Assembly (NCBI GenBank): GCA_964593455.1
Contig: CAZQHK010000001.1
Location: 185,008-249,007, forward strand
Source: CAZQHK01 sp964593455
GTDB lineage: Bacteria; Muiribacteriota; CAYSPT01
Direction: 5' to 3'
DNA length: 64,000 nt
Shown here: positions 25,111 through 33,264 of the stretch, in pieces
Layout: each line of letters begins with the position of its first letter
How positions within the stretch are numbered: position 1 is the first letter of the stretch
Made by a program: the position numbers and the translations under genes
The notes under the pieces: model-generated
Told to the model about the DNA's origin: nothing
Database searches by the model: none
What the model saw: only the letters and a program-made list of their open reading frames with translations

Positions 25111-25714
25111 AATAGCGGACACCTCCTTTCCCTGCGCTGTTGGGTTCGGGCTCAAAATATTCACTGAGTACCGATTTCAACTGGCGTTTTCCGTAACAGA
25201 TGCGAGACATAATCGTTCCCAGGGGACATTGCATTATTTCAGCTATATCCCGGTAAGAGAGGTGATGAAAATGATAGAGGATAATCGCCTGCCGTTGCAT
25301 TGGAGGAAGTGCAGCCACGGCTTCCCGGACTCGCTCAGAACGCTCTTTTAGTTCTGCCAACTGGCCCGGGTCAAGACGCCTATCGGGAAGACGGCTCAGT
25401 TTCTCCGGCTCCACGACCTCCTCGCGCCAACTGGCCCGGAACAAATCTTTGCAGGTATTCGATGCAATCCGATACATCCATGTTTTAATCCGTTCCGGGT
25501 TCTTAAGCCGCGAGATCTTCCGGTACACCTTGTACATCACATCCTGGGTCACCTCTTCCGCCCGATGGAGATCGTTCAGCGTACGAAGGCAGAAATAAAA
25601 GATAGGTTTGTGGTAGCGTTTGAGAAGTTCGTCAAAGGTTTCGAGATCAGGTTGGGTCTGGAGTTTCACTACCAGGTCCCTATCATTCAGGTCCGCCAGC
25701 GTTGGACTGTTCAT
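25100..25714 (-). CDS. ECF-type RNA polymerase sigma factor
   Basis: A 204-residue sigma factor with region 2 (DLETFDELLKRYHKPIFYFCLRT...RAEEVTQDVMYKVYRKI, then RIKTWMYRIASNTCKDLFR) and region 4 (LPPMQRQAIILYHFHHLSYRDIAEIM, followed by GTIMSRICYGKRQLK). This layout is typical of the extracytoplasmic-function family. The ATG at 25714 has SD GGAGG five bases upstream. It is translationally coupled to its anti-sigma factor, and a candidate promoter lies at 25784-25812. Its regulon is unknown; the EF-hand gene downstream is the likeliest target besides its own operon. Confidence 0.94.
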   Translation of the reverse strand: MNSPTLADLNDRDLVVKLQTQPDLETFDELLKRYHKPIFYFCLRTLNDLHRAEEVTQDVMYKVYRKISRLKNPERIKTWMYRIASNTCKDLFRASWREEVVEPEKLSRLPDRRLDPGQLAELKERSERVREAVAALPPMQRQAIILYHFHHLSYRDIAEIMQCPLGTIMSRICYGKRQLKSVLSEYFEPEPNSAGKGGVRYYVV

Positions 25715-25783
25715 ATAGTCCTCCCATCCGCTTCACCCATACAGACGGGGTGTGAAGTACAATTATTCAACATGTTAAAAAAT

Positions 25784-25812
25784 ATTTTATATGGTGTCTC
25801 TATTTTTGTCTA
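25784..25812 (-). promoter_or_regulatory. Candidate promoter of the ECF sigma operon
   Basis: On the minus strand TAGACA (25812-25807) is followed after 17 bases by TAAAAT (25789-25784), a sigma70-like layout. The leader would be about 60 bases. An ECF-type self-promoter (AAC...CGT) is not obvious here. Confidence 0.45.
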
Positions 25813-25855
25813 CAGCCTGGTGGTATCGCTCGATCTTTTGTAAAGCACGTCACGG

Positions 25856-26042
25856 CTAGCCCGCATATTTCACGAGTTGCCGTCACGAAGTCGCGAAGTC
25901 ATACGTAGCTTCAAGGCACGCGACCAATCCTTCCGCAGGCGTATCCGTTGCGATACGTCGAGGACAGGCGACCGAGCGTAACGTAGAAGATGTGTGTGAA
26001 TTCGTGGCTGCAGTAGGCACACTGGTGAAATATCCGGGCTAG
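25856..26042. mobile_element. MITE-like element with 18-bp terminal inverted repeats
   Basis: A 187-base non-coding stretch with ends CTAGCCCGCATATTTCAC (25856-25873) and GTGAAATATCCGGGCTAG (26025-26042), which match in 17 of 18 positions as inverted repeats beginning with CTAG. No transposase frame lies inside and no target-site duplication is evident, so it fits a non-autonomous miniature element or remnant. It fills most of the 429-base gap between the endonuclease stop and the ECF sigma start. Confidence 0.6.
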
Positions 26043-26143
26043 AGCACATATACACTGTATTGCAGGCTGTCGCGCGAAAAGTGATAATACAGGATATATT
26101 CTCGTGAAACAGGGATGTTGAGTATGGGTAACAACAGGTTTGC

Positions 26144-26992
26144 TTAGAAATCGCTTATCTTGTCAACCTGATCAGGTTGGTCAACAAAGATGTTACGGTT
26201 TTTCTGATAACGTTCGATTCCATTATTTCTCATGATCTCGTAGTCGCTAACCGGGTCATCTTTGTGCCAGCGGCGCAGGGTTGTTTCCTGTTTATAGTCA
26301 ATGGACCTGTTGTACCGGATGGAGAAATAGAACATGGCCCGGGCCGTATCACCACGATGGTCAGGCCTGACTTCAAATACCACGTTGCCAAACTGGTTGC
26401 GGCCCAGCCGGCTACCTCCCTTTTCCCAGAACGGCGTGCCGATCACCTCACCGAAAGGATACCGTCCCCGCTGGCTGTTGGATCTGGTATCGGTGGGAAA
26501 GAGGTGGTGGATGTCGCTTCTCATTGGCTCTTTTTTGTTAAAAAAGCTTTGCGGCCAGGAATGTTCGGTGTTCATATCATGGACGTTCGGGATTCCACTG
26601 GTGGTAACCAATTTACCGGTGTAGATACATTGGACCTTCCCATCGATATTATCAATGTCGCTGAAAAAGGCCTGCCGGGCCTGCCGGTAGCCGAGACTGA
26701 CATAGCCGTCTGAAAGAATCAATCCGAGCTCTCGTTTAAGTTTTCGGTCTTTCTCCTCGGTATCTTCCAGATAGGTGATAACGATGTTTTCCAGCTTTTC
26801 ATAGCTGTCAATGTTTCCGAGCAGGACGTTTTGTTTGAGTTCTAGGCGTATCTCCGGATTTTCAACCTGAGAAATTAGCTGAAGTACCCGGGTTTTCTCC
26901 CTCAGGGAATCGAAAGCCGGGGTGGATGCGGCTAAGACGAAAATAAAAACTGTTGTAAGCAGTGCGAAAGCAAGTCGTGAGCCTTTAACCAT
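26144..26992 (-). CDS. Secreted endonuclease I (EndA/NucM family)
   Basis: About 282 residues with a signal peptide (residues about 5-27, LAFALLTTVFIFVLAAST). The endonuclease I domain carries the H-N-H-like metal site: MNTEHSWPQS, DIHHLFPTDTRSNSQRG and YPFGEV, all family hallmarks. Such enzymes are periplasmic or secreted nonspecific DNases used for nutrient acquisition or defence against incoming DNA. The start was put at ATG 26992 with SD AAGGAG; other in-frame starts upstream overlap the SD. Its promoter sits within an inverted repeat (27031-27135). It is not part of a restriction-modification pair with the upstream methyltransferases, since it is exported. Confidence 0.92.
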   Translation of the reverse strand: MVKGSRLAFALLTTVFIFVLAASTPAFDSLREKTRVLQLISQVENPEIRLELKQNVLLGNIDSYEKLENIVITYLEDTEEKDRKLKRELGLILSDGYVSLGYRQARQAFFSDIDNIDGKVQCIYTGKLVTTSGIPNVHDMNTEHSWPQSFFNKKEPMRSDIHHLFPTDTRSNSQRGRYPFGEVIGTPFWEKGGSRLGRNQFGNVVFEVRPDHRGDTARAMFYFSIRYNRSIDYKQETTLRRWHKDDPVSDYEIMRNNGIERYQKNRNIFVDQPDQVDKISDF

Positions 26993-27030
26993 GAGTACGG
27001 TCATCTCCTTTGTATAATCGACAAAACAAA

Positions 27031-27135
27031 GCCGGAAGGAAGACAATCCAGCTTTATATTATACTCCGCAAAAGGCAGAGTGTAAAGCAGAAACCTCAGG
27101 TACTTACCCATGAGAGAGACTGTCTGCCTTCCGGC
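27031..27135. repeat. 18-bp inverted repeats bracketing the endonuclease promoter
   Basis: Left arm GCCGGAAGGAAGACAATC (27031-27048) and right arm GACTGTCTGCCTTCCGGC (27118-27135) match in 16 of 18 positions as inverted repeats, separated by 69 bases that hold the promoter of the endonuclease gene. It could be an invertible promoter, a long hairpin or a transposon remnant; see findings. Confidence 0.6.
27058..27086 (-). promoter_or_regulatory. Strong candidate promoter of the endonuclease gene
   Basis: On the minus strand TTTACA (27086-27081), a 17-base spacer and a perfect TATAAT (27063-27058). Transcription would start near 27051, about 60 bases before ATG 26992, and would carry the left inverted-repeat arm in its leader. 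Confidence 0.6.
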
Positions 27136-27139
27136 TGCG

Positions 27140-27598
27140 TCATGAATCACTGATGAAATCCATAAATTTGAGTATATCTTCAGGAAAGCTGAAAATGTGT
27201 AATGTATCGGACTCATCATTTTTTTCACCGGATAACCGGTCCACCATCAATTGGAAATAGGTCTTGTCAGATTCGATTGAAAAACTCGAGCGATTTAACT
27301 TTTTGACCGCCTCTGCCAGGCTGCCGGTGCCGGCAAAACAGTCGAGTACAAGATCGTGTTCGTTGGTGAAAATCTTAAGGAGCCACTCGAATACCTTTAG
27401 CGGTTTCTGGGTTGGGTGCTTCAACCGCTCCCTACCCATGCAGATAGGTTTACGACCCTTCAGTACCTTGGTGTCTTTATGAGCGGTACCGTAGGGTGGA
27501 TCGGTAATTATGGCGTCAAACGTGTTTTCCGGAAGCCGTGAGAACACGTCCAAACAGTCACTGGGGACAATAAACTGCCGTGCTCGGCCACTCCCCAT
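27140..27598 (-). CDS. Shortened beta-class DNA methyltransferase
   Basis: A 152-residue protein with the catalytic DPPY motif (residues 33-36), HPTQKP (61-66) and the SAM-binding FAGTG (88-92), the motif order of beta-class amino-methyltransferases. Only 24 residues separate DPPY from HPTQKP, against about 146 in the adjacent full-length enzyme, so motifs V-VIII and the target-recognition domain are absent. It starts three bases after the stop of the larger methyltransferase, behind SD GAGGAGGAT. It may be an internally deleted remnant or a partner subunit of the larger enzyme. Adenine specificity is suggested by DPPY but not proven. Confidence 0.75.
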   Translation of the reverse strand: MGSGRARQFIVPSDCLDVFSRLPENTFDAIITDPPYGTAHKDTKVLKGRKPICMGRERLKHPTQKPLKVFEWLLKIFTNEHDLVLDCFAGTGSLAEAVKKLNRSSFSIESDKTYFQLMVDRLSGEKNDESDTLHIFSFPEDILKFMDFISDS

Positions 27599-27601
27599 TT
27601 G

Positions 27602-28381
27602 CTATCCTCCTCGTAAAAGACGTTTTTCCGCAGCCAAACGCTTCCGGGCTGCCCGGCAGGCTTCTCGATCAATATCACCGCACAAGAAATCACGCCGGTG
27701 ACGGAGACAGGCTATGGCGGTGGTCCCTGACCCAGAGAATGGATCGACCACCAGGTCACCACTCCTGGAAGAAGCGAGGACTATGCGTTCAAGCAGCCAC
27801 TCGGGTTTCTGGGTAGGATGAATTTTCCTGGGGCCGGCTGTTTTACCCCTGGGCCAGATACAACGCATCTGTTTTCCTCCCGCCATCTGTTTCATCACTT
27901 CATAATTGAAGGTGTGGCGGGTACCTTTACGGGCCCAGATGAAATTTTCGTGGTCAGCCACCAGCCTGGTTCGCGACATGTTCGGAGTGGCATCGGTCTT
28001 GTGCCAAAGGACTTCGTTGATGATGGTGAAGCCGAGTTTCTGGAGTACGGAACCGATAATGTATATATTGTGGTACGTTCCCGCCACCCACAGGCTGCCC
28101 CCGGGTTTGAGCACCCGCCATGATTCTACGGCCCAGGAGTAGACAAAACTTTCATAATCACCGAGCGATCGGAACTGGTCCCAGGCTCCCTTATAGGTGG
28201 AAAGATCCTTTCCTCCGCTGGTGCTAAAATGCATAACGAAGCGGCTCTTGCTGAGATTATACGGAGGATCGGCAAAAATGAGGTCTACTGACTCGGGTTT
28301 CAGGTTTCCGAGCAGGATAGTGGCGTTGGTAACATAGAAAGAGTTGATACGTTTGCGAACTCCAGGTTTAAAAGCCGTCAT
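27602..28381 (-). CDS. Full-length site-specific DNA methyltransferase (beta class, DPPY)
   Basis: A 259-residue methyltransferase. Motif IV ADPPYNLS (residues 38-41 for DPPY), RVLKPGGSLWV, the HEN-type helix ADHENFIWARKG, HPTQKP (188-193) and the SAM-binding VDPFSGSGTTA follow in the order of beta-class N6-adenine or N4-cytosine enzymes. The ATG at 28381 has SD AAGGA. No restriction endonuclease gene is next to it, so it is probably a solitary (orphan) methyltransferase with a regulatory or protective role. It is translationally coupled to the shortened methyltransferase downstream. Confidence 0.9.
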   Translation of the reverse strand: MTAFKPGVRKRINSFYVTNATILLGNLKPESVDLIFADPPYNLSKSRFVMHFSTSGGKDLSTYKGAWDQFRSLGDYESFVYSWAVESWRVLKPGGSLWVAGTYHNIYIIGSVLQKLGFTIINEVLWHKTDATPNMSRTRLVADHENFIWARKGTRHTFNYEVMKQMAGGKQMRCIWPRGKTAGPRKIHPTQKPEWLLERIVLASSRSGDLVVDPFSGSGTTAIACLRHRRDFLCGDIDREACRAARKRLAAEKRLLRGG

Positions 28382-28500
28382 TCCATCTATCCTTAACCGT
28401 AATGCATTCAGGTCTTGCCGAGAACGGCCCGGGGCTGAAGTCACCCTATCATCAAAGCACACTCACGTCAATGATTCATCCCGCGTGACCATTAATGAAG

Positions 28501-28530
28501 TTGACGCTTAACCCTGGCTGATCGTATAAT
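28501..28530 (+). promoter_or_regulatory. Promoter of the metalloprotease operon
   Basis: TTGACG (28501-28506), an 18-base spacer and a perfect TATAAT (28525-28530). The transcript would start near 28537, leaving a leader of about 88 bases before ATG 28625. The rest of the 243-base divergent gap holds nothing else that I recognise. Confidence 0.55.
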
Positions 28531-28624
28531 AACCGTGAGTTCGTCTGGTTTTTACACACGCCTGTTTCAAACGGTGACCGGATGAACTAGAGGCTTGAAG
28601 AGTGGGGATAGAGGTTGATGGTCA

Positions 28625-30283
28625 ATGAAACGAAATCGTGAAAACATACTACTGCTTATATTCTGTACAATACTCGTACTGTCGCCGCACGGTTCGGCAG
28701 GCGAAACCGAATTGGTTTTGCGAGAGCCGGGAAACAACGCTATTGTAGATTCAGACACTCCGATCCTTACGTGGAGTGATTCAGGCAAGAAAATATACGA
28801 GGTCACGATCTGGGGAAAGAACGGTGCATTTGTGGTTCATCAGACCTTCGTTGAATCCTGTTTGTTCACTGTGCCCAAAGATGTTTTGGAGGAAGGGAGC
28901 ACCTATCTCTGGGCGGTCAAGGGAAGAGAGGAATTGAACGGTCCCGCCGGGACAGAGAGCAACCGGTGGGAATTCTCCGTCAAATACCGGGCCGGTGTTG
29001 AAAAACTGCCAGAATTTGCTAAAACAGGCAATACGCTGGTGGTTCCGGTGGCGTTCTCCGACAAGGATTTTTCTTCTATTGATCCACTTCAGGAGATACA
29101 GGATTTTTTAAATCCATGGGATACTAATCGGGGAAAACTTCGTGACGTCATCGATCGCAAGATGGCGGGACTCAAGGATTACTTTGAAATAGCGTCCGGA
29201 AACTCGTCTGACGTGAAACAGACTACGTATGATGTGGCTCCGGTGGTCAAGCTTAAAAATCCCAGAAAACACTATGCCGACGACAAACTTAAACCGGGGA
29301 AATATTTCTGGCATGCGTTGAGTAAACAGAATTGGCGGATCGACTGCGGTGATTTCCCGGGAAACCGTGAAGGCTTCGCCAAGCTCATGCAGGAAACCTT
29401 GAAAGATCTCTTTAAGCTTGGTATTCCGGTAACGGAGTACTATCATATCATCTATCTGGTGCCGGGTTCCGGAGGAAACATGCCGGGAAGTAACCAGGTA
29501 TGGCCGGCCACGTACGGTCCAAGCCCCCGGAGCAGGATTAAGTACCGGGAACTGGATGGAGAAGTCATAGGGTATAAAAGCGGTATTATCATGGGAATTA
29601 AAAATAATAGCGGCACTTTCTGCCATGAGTTCGGGCACGAGTTTGGTCTACCTGACCTTTATCCATATCCTTCTCACCCGAAACGTAATCTGAAATCTGC
29701 CTGCTTGATGGCTGCCGGTAATCAAAAAGGAGAGTATGGTACGGGACTGGTAACGCTGAACAAAATGAAAACCTTCTCGAACCGGGGGCCGGAGTATAAA
29801 AAAGAGGATTGGATTGAGAATCGTTTTGAGGTGATGTCCGACAGCGGGACCAGGATTATCTATCCTCGTGACAGCCAGGCTGAGTTGGTCGGGATAGCTG
29901 TACCCACCGGACAGGACGACTATAAGTATTACATTGTCGAATGTTTCGACAGAAAAGGTCTCGACGAGAGTATACCGGCCATGCTTACTCCCGGGCAGGC
30001 GCTGGCTTCGCTCAACCCCTTCAACTCTCCCGGTCTTTTTAAATGCCGGGCAGGTGTCATTATCTACAAGGTCGACTCCCTGGATGTGAAGGAACTAAAA
30101 AAAGCGAAACTGATCGGACTTACCGGCGCCACCCAGGATTCATTGGTGAACCGTATACCACTTTTGAACAAGGTGTTTCTGGATGGCGGCAAAATAAAGA
30201 ACGGTCTGGCCACCATCGAAATAGAAAAGATGGAGAAGGATGGAGACCGGTACCGTGCCCGGGTAAAGGTCACTTTAAAATAA
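28625..30283 (+). CDS. Secreted M6-like zinc metalloprotease
   Basis: A 552-residue exported protein. After a signal peptide (ILLLIFCTILVLSPHGSA) comes a fibronectin III-like domain (about residues 30-120, TELVLREPGNN...YLWAVKGREE), then a metalloprotease domain with the zinc site HEFGHEFGLPDLY (HExxHxxGxxD, met-zincin type), matching the M6/immune-inhibitor-like layout. The C-terminal third is beta-rich. SD GAGG is about ten bases before ATG 28625. It leads an operon with a LolA-like exported protein and a U32-like protein. Substrate unknown. Confidence 0.87.
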   Translation: MKRNRENILLLIFCTILVLSPHGSAGETELVLREPGNNAIVDSDTPILTWSDSGKKIYEVTIWGKNGAFVVHQTFVESCLFTVPKDVLEEGSTYLWAVKGREELNGPAGTESNRWEFSVKYRAGVEKLPEFAKTGNTLVVPVAFSDKDFSSIDPLQEIQDFLNPWDTNRGKLRDVIDRKMAGLKDYFEIASGNSSDVKQTTYDVAPVVKLKNPRKHYADDKLKPGKYFWHALSKQNWRIDCGDFPGNREGFAKLMQETLKDLFKLGIPVTEYYHIIYLVPGSGGNMPGSNQVWPATYGPSPRSRIKYRELDGEVIGYKSGIIMGIKNNSGTFCHEFGHEFGLPDLYPYPSHPKRNLKSACLMAAGNQKGEYGTGLVTLNKMKTFSNRGPEYKKEDWIENRFEVMSDSGTRIIYPRDSQAELVGIAVPTGQDDYKYYIVECFDRKGLDESIPAMLTPGQALASLNPFNSPGLFKCRAGVIIYKVDSLDVKELKKAKLIGLTGATQDSLVNRIPLLNKVFLDGGKIKNGLATIEIEKMEKDGDRYRARVKVTLK

Positions 30284-30286
30284 CGG

Positions 30287-31204
30287 ATGTATAATAATGA
30301 GCCTACTTTGATTAACCGCTTTATTGCACATGCCTGTCGTTATGCCAAGTTGCCACGGTGTTTTATATGGGCTTCCGTTGCTTTCTGCTTCGCTGGATTT
30401 ATTCTGTTTTTCTCGCAAACGGGCTTGTCTCCGGTTTTTAGTCGAAGCCCTGACGTGACCGAAGAAGTCATTTTATTGGATCCGGACAAAGTCTCTCCCG
30501 ACCTGCTTGAACCGGTCAGTCTTGAAGAACTGGAAGAGTTGCAACGTGTCTGGAAGCAGAAGCATGAATCATATCACCAACCGCCTCTGGATCCTGCTGA
30601 AACGGCTACCGGGGAGACGATACTACGATCGTCCTTGCAGAAGCGGAGCCGGGGAAAACCGGTGAAACGTGTGCTGGCTCTCTTCCAGTGGAATGGAAGG
30701 GAAAAGGATGCTCACGGAGTCGGTAAAGTAGCCTTGTCTCCCGGTTTGCTTAGAGTTGAAATCGGGTCTCTCGTTTATGTACGTACCGGCAGCGGGAAAG
30801 TATTTTTCGATCGTGAAACGAATCAAGGTTGCCGGATTGTTAAAGACAGGGCCGTATCCACCGCATGGAAAATTGAAAATTACTTTCAGTTTCTTTCTCA
30901 TCTAATTGAAAAACAGGCTGGTTTTGATGATATTTACAGTGACTATCGGTCCAATCGTTATATCGTAAAGTCATTGCCTCCCGATGATTCACCGGTGTAC
31001 GGGGTATTCCAGGTTTCCTATCCGGCGTCACGGCTGGAAAGTCTTGAAGTCATCGAACGGAGCACGGCTTCATCTATCCTTCGTATGAAGTTTCTATCAT
31101 GGAATGTGAATTTATCTCTTCCCGATGGTCTGTTCCGGATTCCTGAAGGACGGCTTGAATGGGATGATCTTCCCCCCGAAAGAATCCCACTATTTCTGAG
31201 GTGA
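30287..31204 (+). CDS. Membrane-anchored protein with LolA-like fold (tentative)
   Basis: A 305-residue protein with an N-terminal membrane anchor (about residues 22-42, FIWASVAFCFAGFILFF), a Pro/Glu-rich linker, and a beta-rich C-terminal domain. The latter (RVLALFQWNGREKDAHGVGKVALSPGLLRVE, ending in LSWNVNLSLPDGLFRIPEG) resembles the half-open beta-barrel of LolA/LolB/RseB-type lipid-binding proteins, though weakly. The ATG at 30287 starts four bases after the protease stop; no SD is evident, which suggests coupling. A lipoprotein-handling or lipid-sensing role is only inferred. Confidence 0.6.
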   Translation: MYNNEPTLINRFIAHACRYAKLPRCFIWASVAFCFAGFILFFSQTGLSPVFSRSPDVTEEVILLDPDKVSPDLLEPVSLEELEELQRVWKQKHESYHQPPLDPAETATGETILRSSLQKRSRGKPVKRVLALFQWNGREKDAHGVGKVALSPGLLRVEIGSLVYVRTGSGKVFFDRETNQGCRIVKDRAVSTAWKIENYFQFLSHLIEKQAGFDDIYSDYRSNRYIVKSLPPDDSPVYGVFQVSYPASRLESLEVIERSTASSILRMKFLSWNVNLSLPDGLFRIPEGRLEWDDLPPERIPLFLR

Positions 31205-31210
31205 ACATCT

Positions 31211-32971
31211 GTGCGGATTAATACTGAACTAATAAGTTGGGTTCATGACTTTGACTCCCTTACGGCCTCCCTGAAAGCCGGAGCGGATTCTATCGGACTG
31301 GTAGTTCCTTTTTCTCAAACGGAACGAAGCGGTTTCGGGGTTAAAGAAGCAATTACCCGGGTCAGGCAACTTCGTCAACAGGGTGTCGGGACATATATTT
31401 ATCTGCCCGGTCCGGCTTCGCAGGACGCTCTCGCGAAAGCCGGCAGAATCCTTATAGATATCGCCAGTGCTGGGGTGCAAGGAGTGGCCTTGTCCGATTT
31501 TGGCGTTGCGTTTCTGGGACGAAAGAGCCTGCCTGACCTCCCCTTGTTCCTGAGCCTGGAAGTGCCGGTGGCCACGCTGGGGGGGGCTGTTCAAGCCAGA
31601 GAACTGGGATTTTCAAGGGTGGTATTGTCGCCATTTTTAAAGAAAGAAGAGATAAAACCATTTACCTCGTTAAAGAAAATAGAGGTGGAGTTTTGTTTTT
31701 CATGGCTAGGACTTTCTCCGGGGATTCTTCATAAAGATTGGCCTTTTGAATCTCACCGTCTCGAGCCGCGGTTGAGCAGTTTGATTTCTCTTCGAGATAT
31801 CGGATTAACGGCTGTTTCCGTGTTGACAAAACCTGATGGGGGCACTGCTGCGTATGGTCGTATCAAGGCTGCGCGGCTTCTTCTGGACAAGGGAAGTGCA
31901 GTTCTGGAGGAAGCCGTTTCAATCTATCACCGGGCTATGGCTGACGATCTTGAACAGGAGACAGATGAACCGGTGACCGGTGAGACTGCTGAAGCGCCGG
32001 TACCGATAGCGCTTGGTCCCGATTTCAAAGATCCGGCGGAACAGCGGCTGGTGTCGCTGGTCAGGCGTTTTCGACTTCCAACTCAGACTCCGCGCCCGAC
32101 GTTCGGCGAGGATAGAATAACGATTCGTGCTTCACTGGATATGGTGGAAAACTACCTGGATTGGCTGCGACCGGACAACGTAGTGGTAGACCTCGATAAA
32201 AACAGTTTTGAATCTCTTAAACAAGGAAAACTGACCGGGATTGATCAACCGCAGGTGATACTGGCGTTTCCCGAGACAGAACCGTTGTCGGACTGGACAG
32301 AAATTAGATCCATGGCCGATGAACTTCTCTGGTGTGGGTACCGCCGATGGTTGGTAAATAATCTGGACCAGTTGCGCTTTGCCCGGTCCCTGGCCCTGGA
32401 TGAGCTATGGGCCGGCTGGAACCTGTTTACCAGCAATATGGCCGCCTCGGCGCTCCTGACCGGGTTGGGCTGCCAAGTCATGCTTTTGCCCCTGACTTTG
32501 GACCGGCGCGGTATTGAAACCAGTTCACTTTGGACTGGACAACTCGAACCGGTATTATGTGTTCACGCTCGTCCGGTACTCCAGGGAAGCATTCCGAAAA
32601 ATGTCCCTGTAGAAGGTGAAGAAGCACAGTTCAGAATTCTTTCCACGGTCAACAAGGTCCACATCTTAGTTCCACGTCGTCCGTTTTCACTGACCCATTA
32701 CCTCAACGCAATGAGAACAGAAGGCCTCAGTCATTTTCTTCTGGATTTGAGGTTTGAACATCTGTTCCAAAGAAATCCACATGGAGTTGTGCTGGCGTTC
32801 CAACACGCCTCGTCAGAACCGGGTGGGACGACCTTGATGTACCAGCCTCGACCGGTCCGTGACCGAAAGCAGAAGTGGCAAAAAGACGTACGGAATCCAT
32901 CGCCTCACCAGCCGTCGGCACGAAAGGCACGACGGGCGCCAAGACCCAACCGCAACAAGAAAAAACGGTAG
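31211..32971 (+). CDS. Diverged U32-peptidase-like TIM-barrel protein
   Basis: A 586-residue cytoplasmic protein. The first 230 residues follow the U32 pattern: SLTASLKAGADSIGL, GVQGVALSDFGVAFL, LFLSLEVPVATLGGAVQARELGFSRVVLSP. The conserved U32 Cys/Glu signature block (normally SGRC-type) is not recognisable where expected (EFCFSWLGLSPG), so the Fe-S or catalytic function may be lost or changed. Residues about 300-480 form a second half with a comparable alternating layout (SFESLKQGK, MADELLWCGYRRWLVNN). The C-terminus is a basic Pro/Arg/Lys-rich tail. The GTG at 31211 has SD GAGGTGAAC. U32 members act in tRNA or ubiquinone hydroxylation and proteolysis. Confidence 0.65.
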   Translation: MRINTELISWVHDFDSLTASLKAGADSIGLVVPFSQTERSGFGVKEAITRVRQLRQQGVGTYIYLPGPASQDALAKAGRILIDIASAGVQGVALSDFGVAFLGRKSLPDLPLFLSLEVPVATLGGAVQARELGFSRVVLSPFLKKEEIKPFTSLKKIEVEFCFSWLGLSPGILHKDWPFESHRLEPRLSSLISLRDIGLTAVSVLTKPDGGTAAYGRIKAARLLLDKGSAVLEEAVSIYHRAMADDLEQETDEPVTGETAEAPVPIALGPDFKDPAEQRLVSLVRRFRLPTQTPRPTFGEDRITIRASLDMVENYLDWLRPDNVVVDLDKNSFESLKQGKLTGIDQPQVILAFPETEPLSDWTEIRSMADELLWCGYRRWLVNNLDQLRFARSLALDELWAGWNLFTSNMAASALLTGLGCQVMLLPLTLDRRGIETSSLWTGQLEPVLCVHARPVLQGSIPKNVPVEGEEAQFRILSTVNKVHILVPRRPFSLTHYLNAMRTEGLSHFLLDLRFEHLFQRNPHGVVLAFQHASSEPGGTTLMYQPRPVRDRKQKWQKDVRNPSPHQPSARKARRAPRPNRNKKKR

Positions 32972-33010
32972 CAAAACTAATACTACGATAACCTCTTGGC
33001 TCAAACTTTG

Positions 33011-33215
33011 CTTTCTAAGCTGATATTCCAGAGGGTGGCAGGAGAAATATTAGAGGCGATAGACCTGGTAAAAAGGGATCGAGATTGAGATTAGTAAGCA
33101 AGACGTGTAGAAAGAAGACCCAGTGGAATCTTGTGTTGTTTCCCCAGGGTAAGTGCAAACATTGAGGTGTAAAGAAAGTCGGGTGGTCCCACCCTGTGGC
33201 TGCTCCAAGAACCAC
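33011..33215. repeat. Dispersed intergenic repeat, copy A
   Basis: A copy of the structured intergenic repeat also found at 51868-52066 and 53681-53984. It shows the left-end motif CTTTCTAAGCTGATATTCC followed by AGAGGGTGG, the core AACATTGAG (33158-33166), and GGGTGGTCCCACCC (33181-33194), here a perfect palindrome. It fills most of the 293-base convergent gap between the U32-like gene and the Cys-rich gene. The right end is not clear. Confidence 0.6.
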
Positions 33216-33264
33216 ACATTTCTGTTTTAAGTCCAACAACCAAGCATTGCTAGGGGAGAGACGT

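Noticed and set aside
26144..28381. Endonuclease I plus methyltransferases as a restriction-modification system
   Set aside because: The nuclease has a signal peptide and belongs to the secreted nonspecific endonuclease I family, and it has its own promoter.
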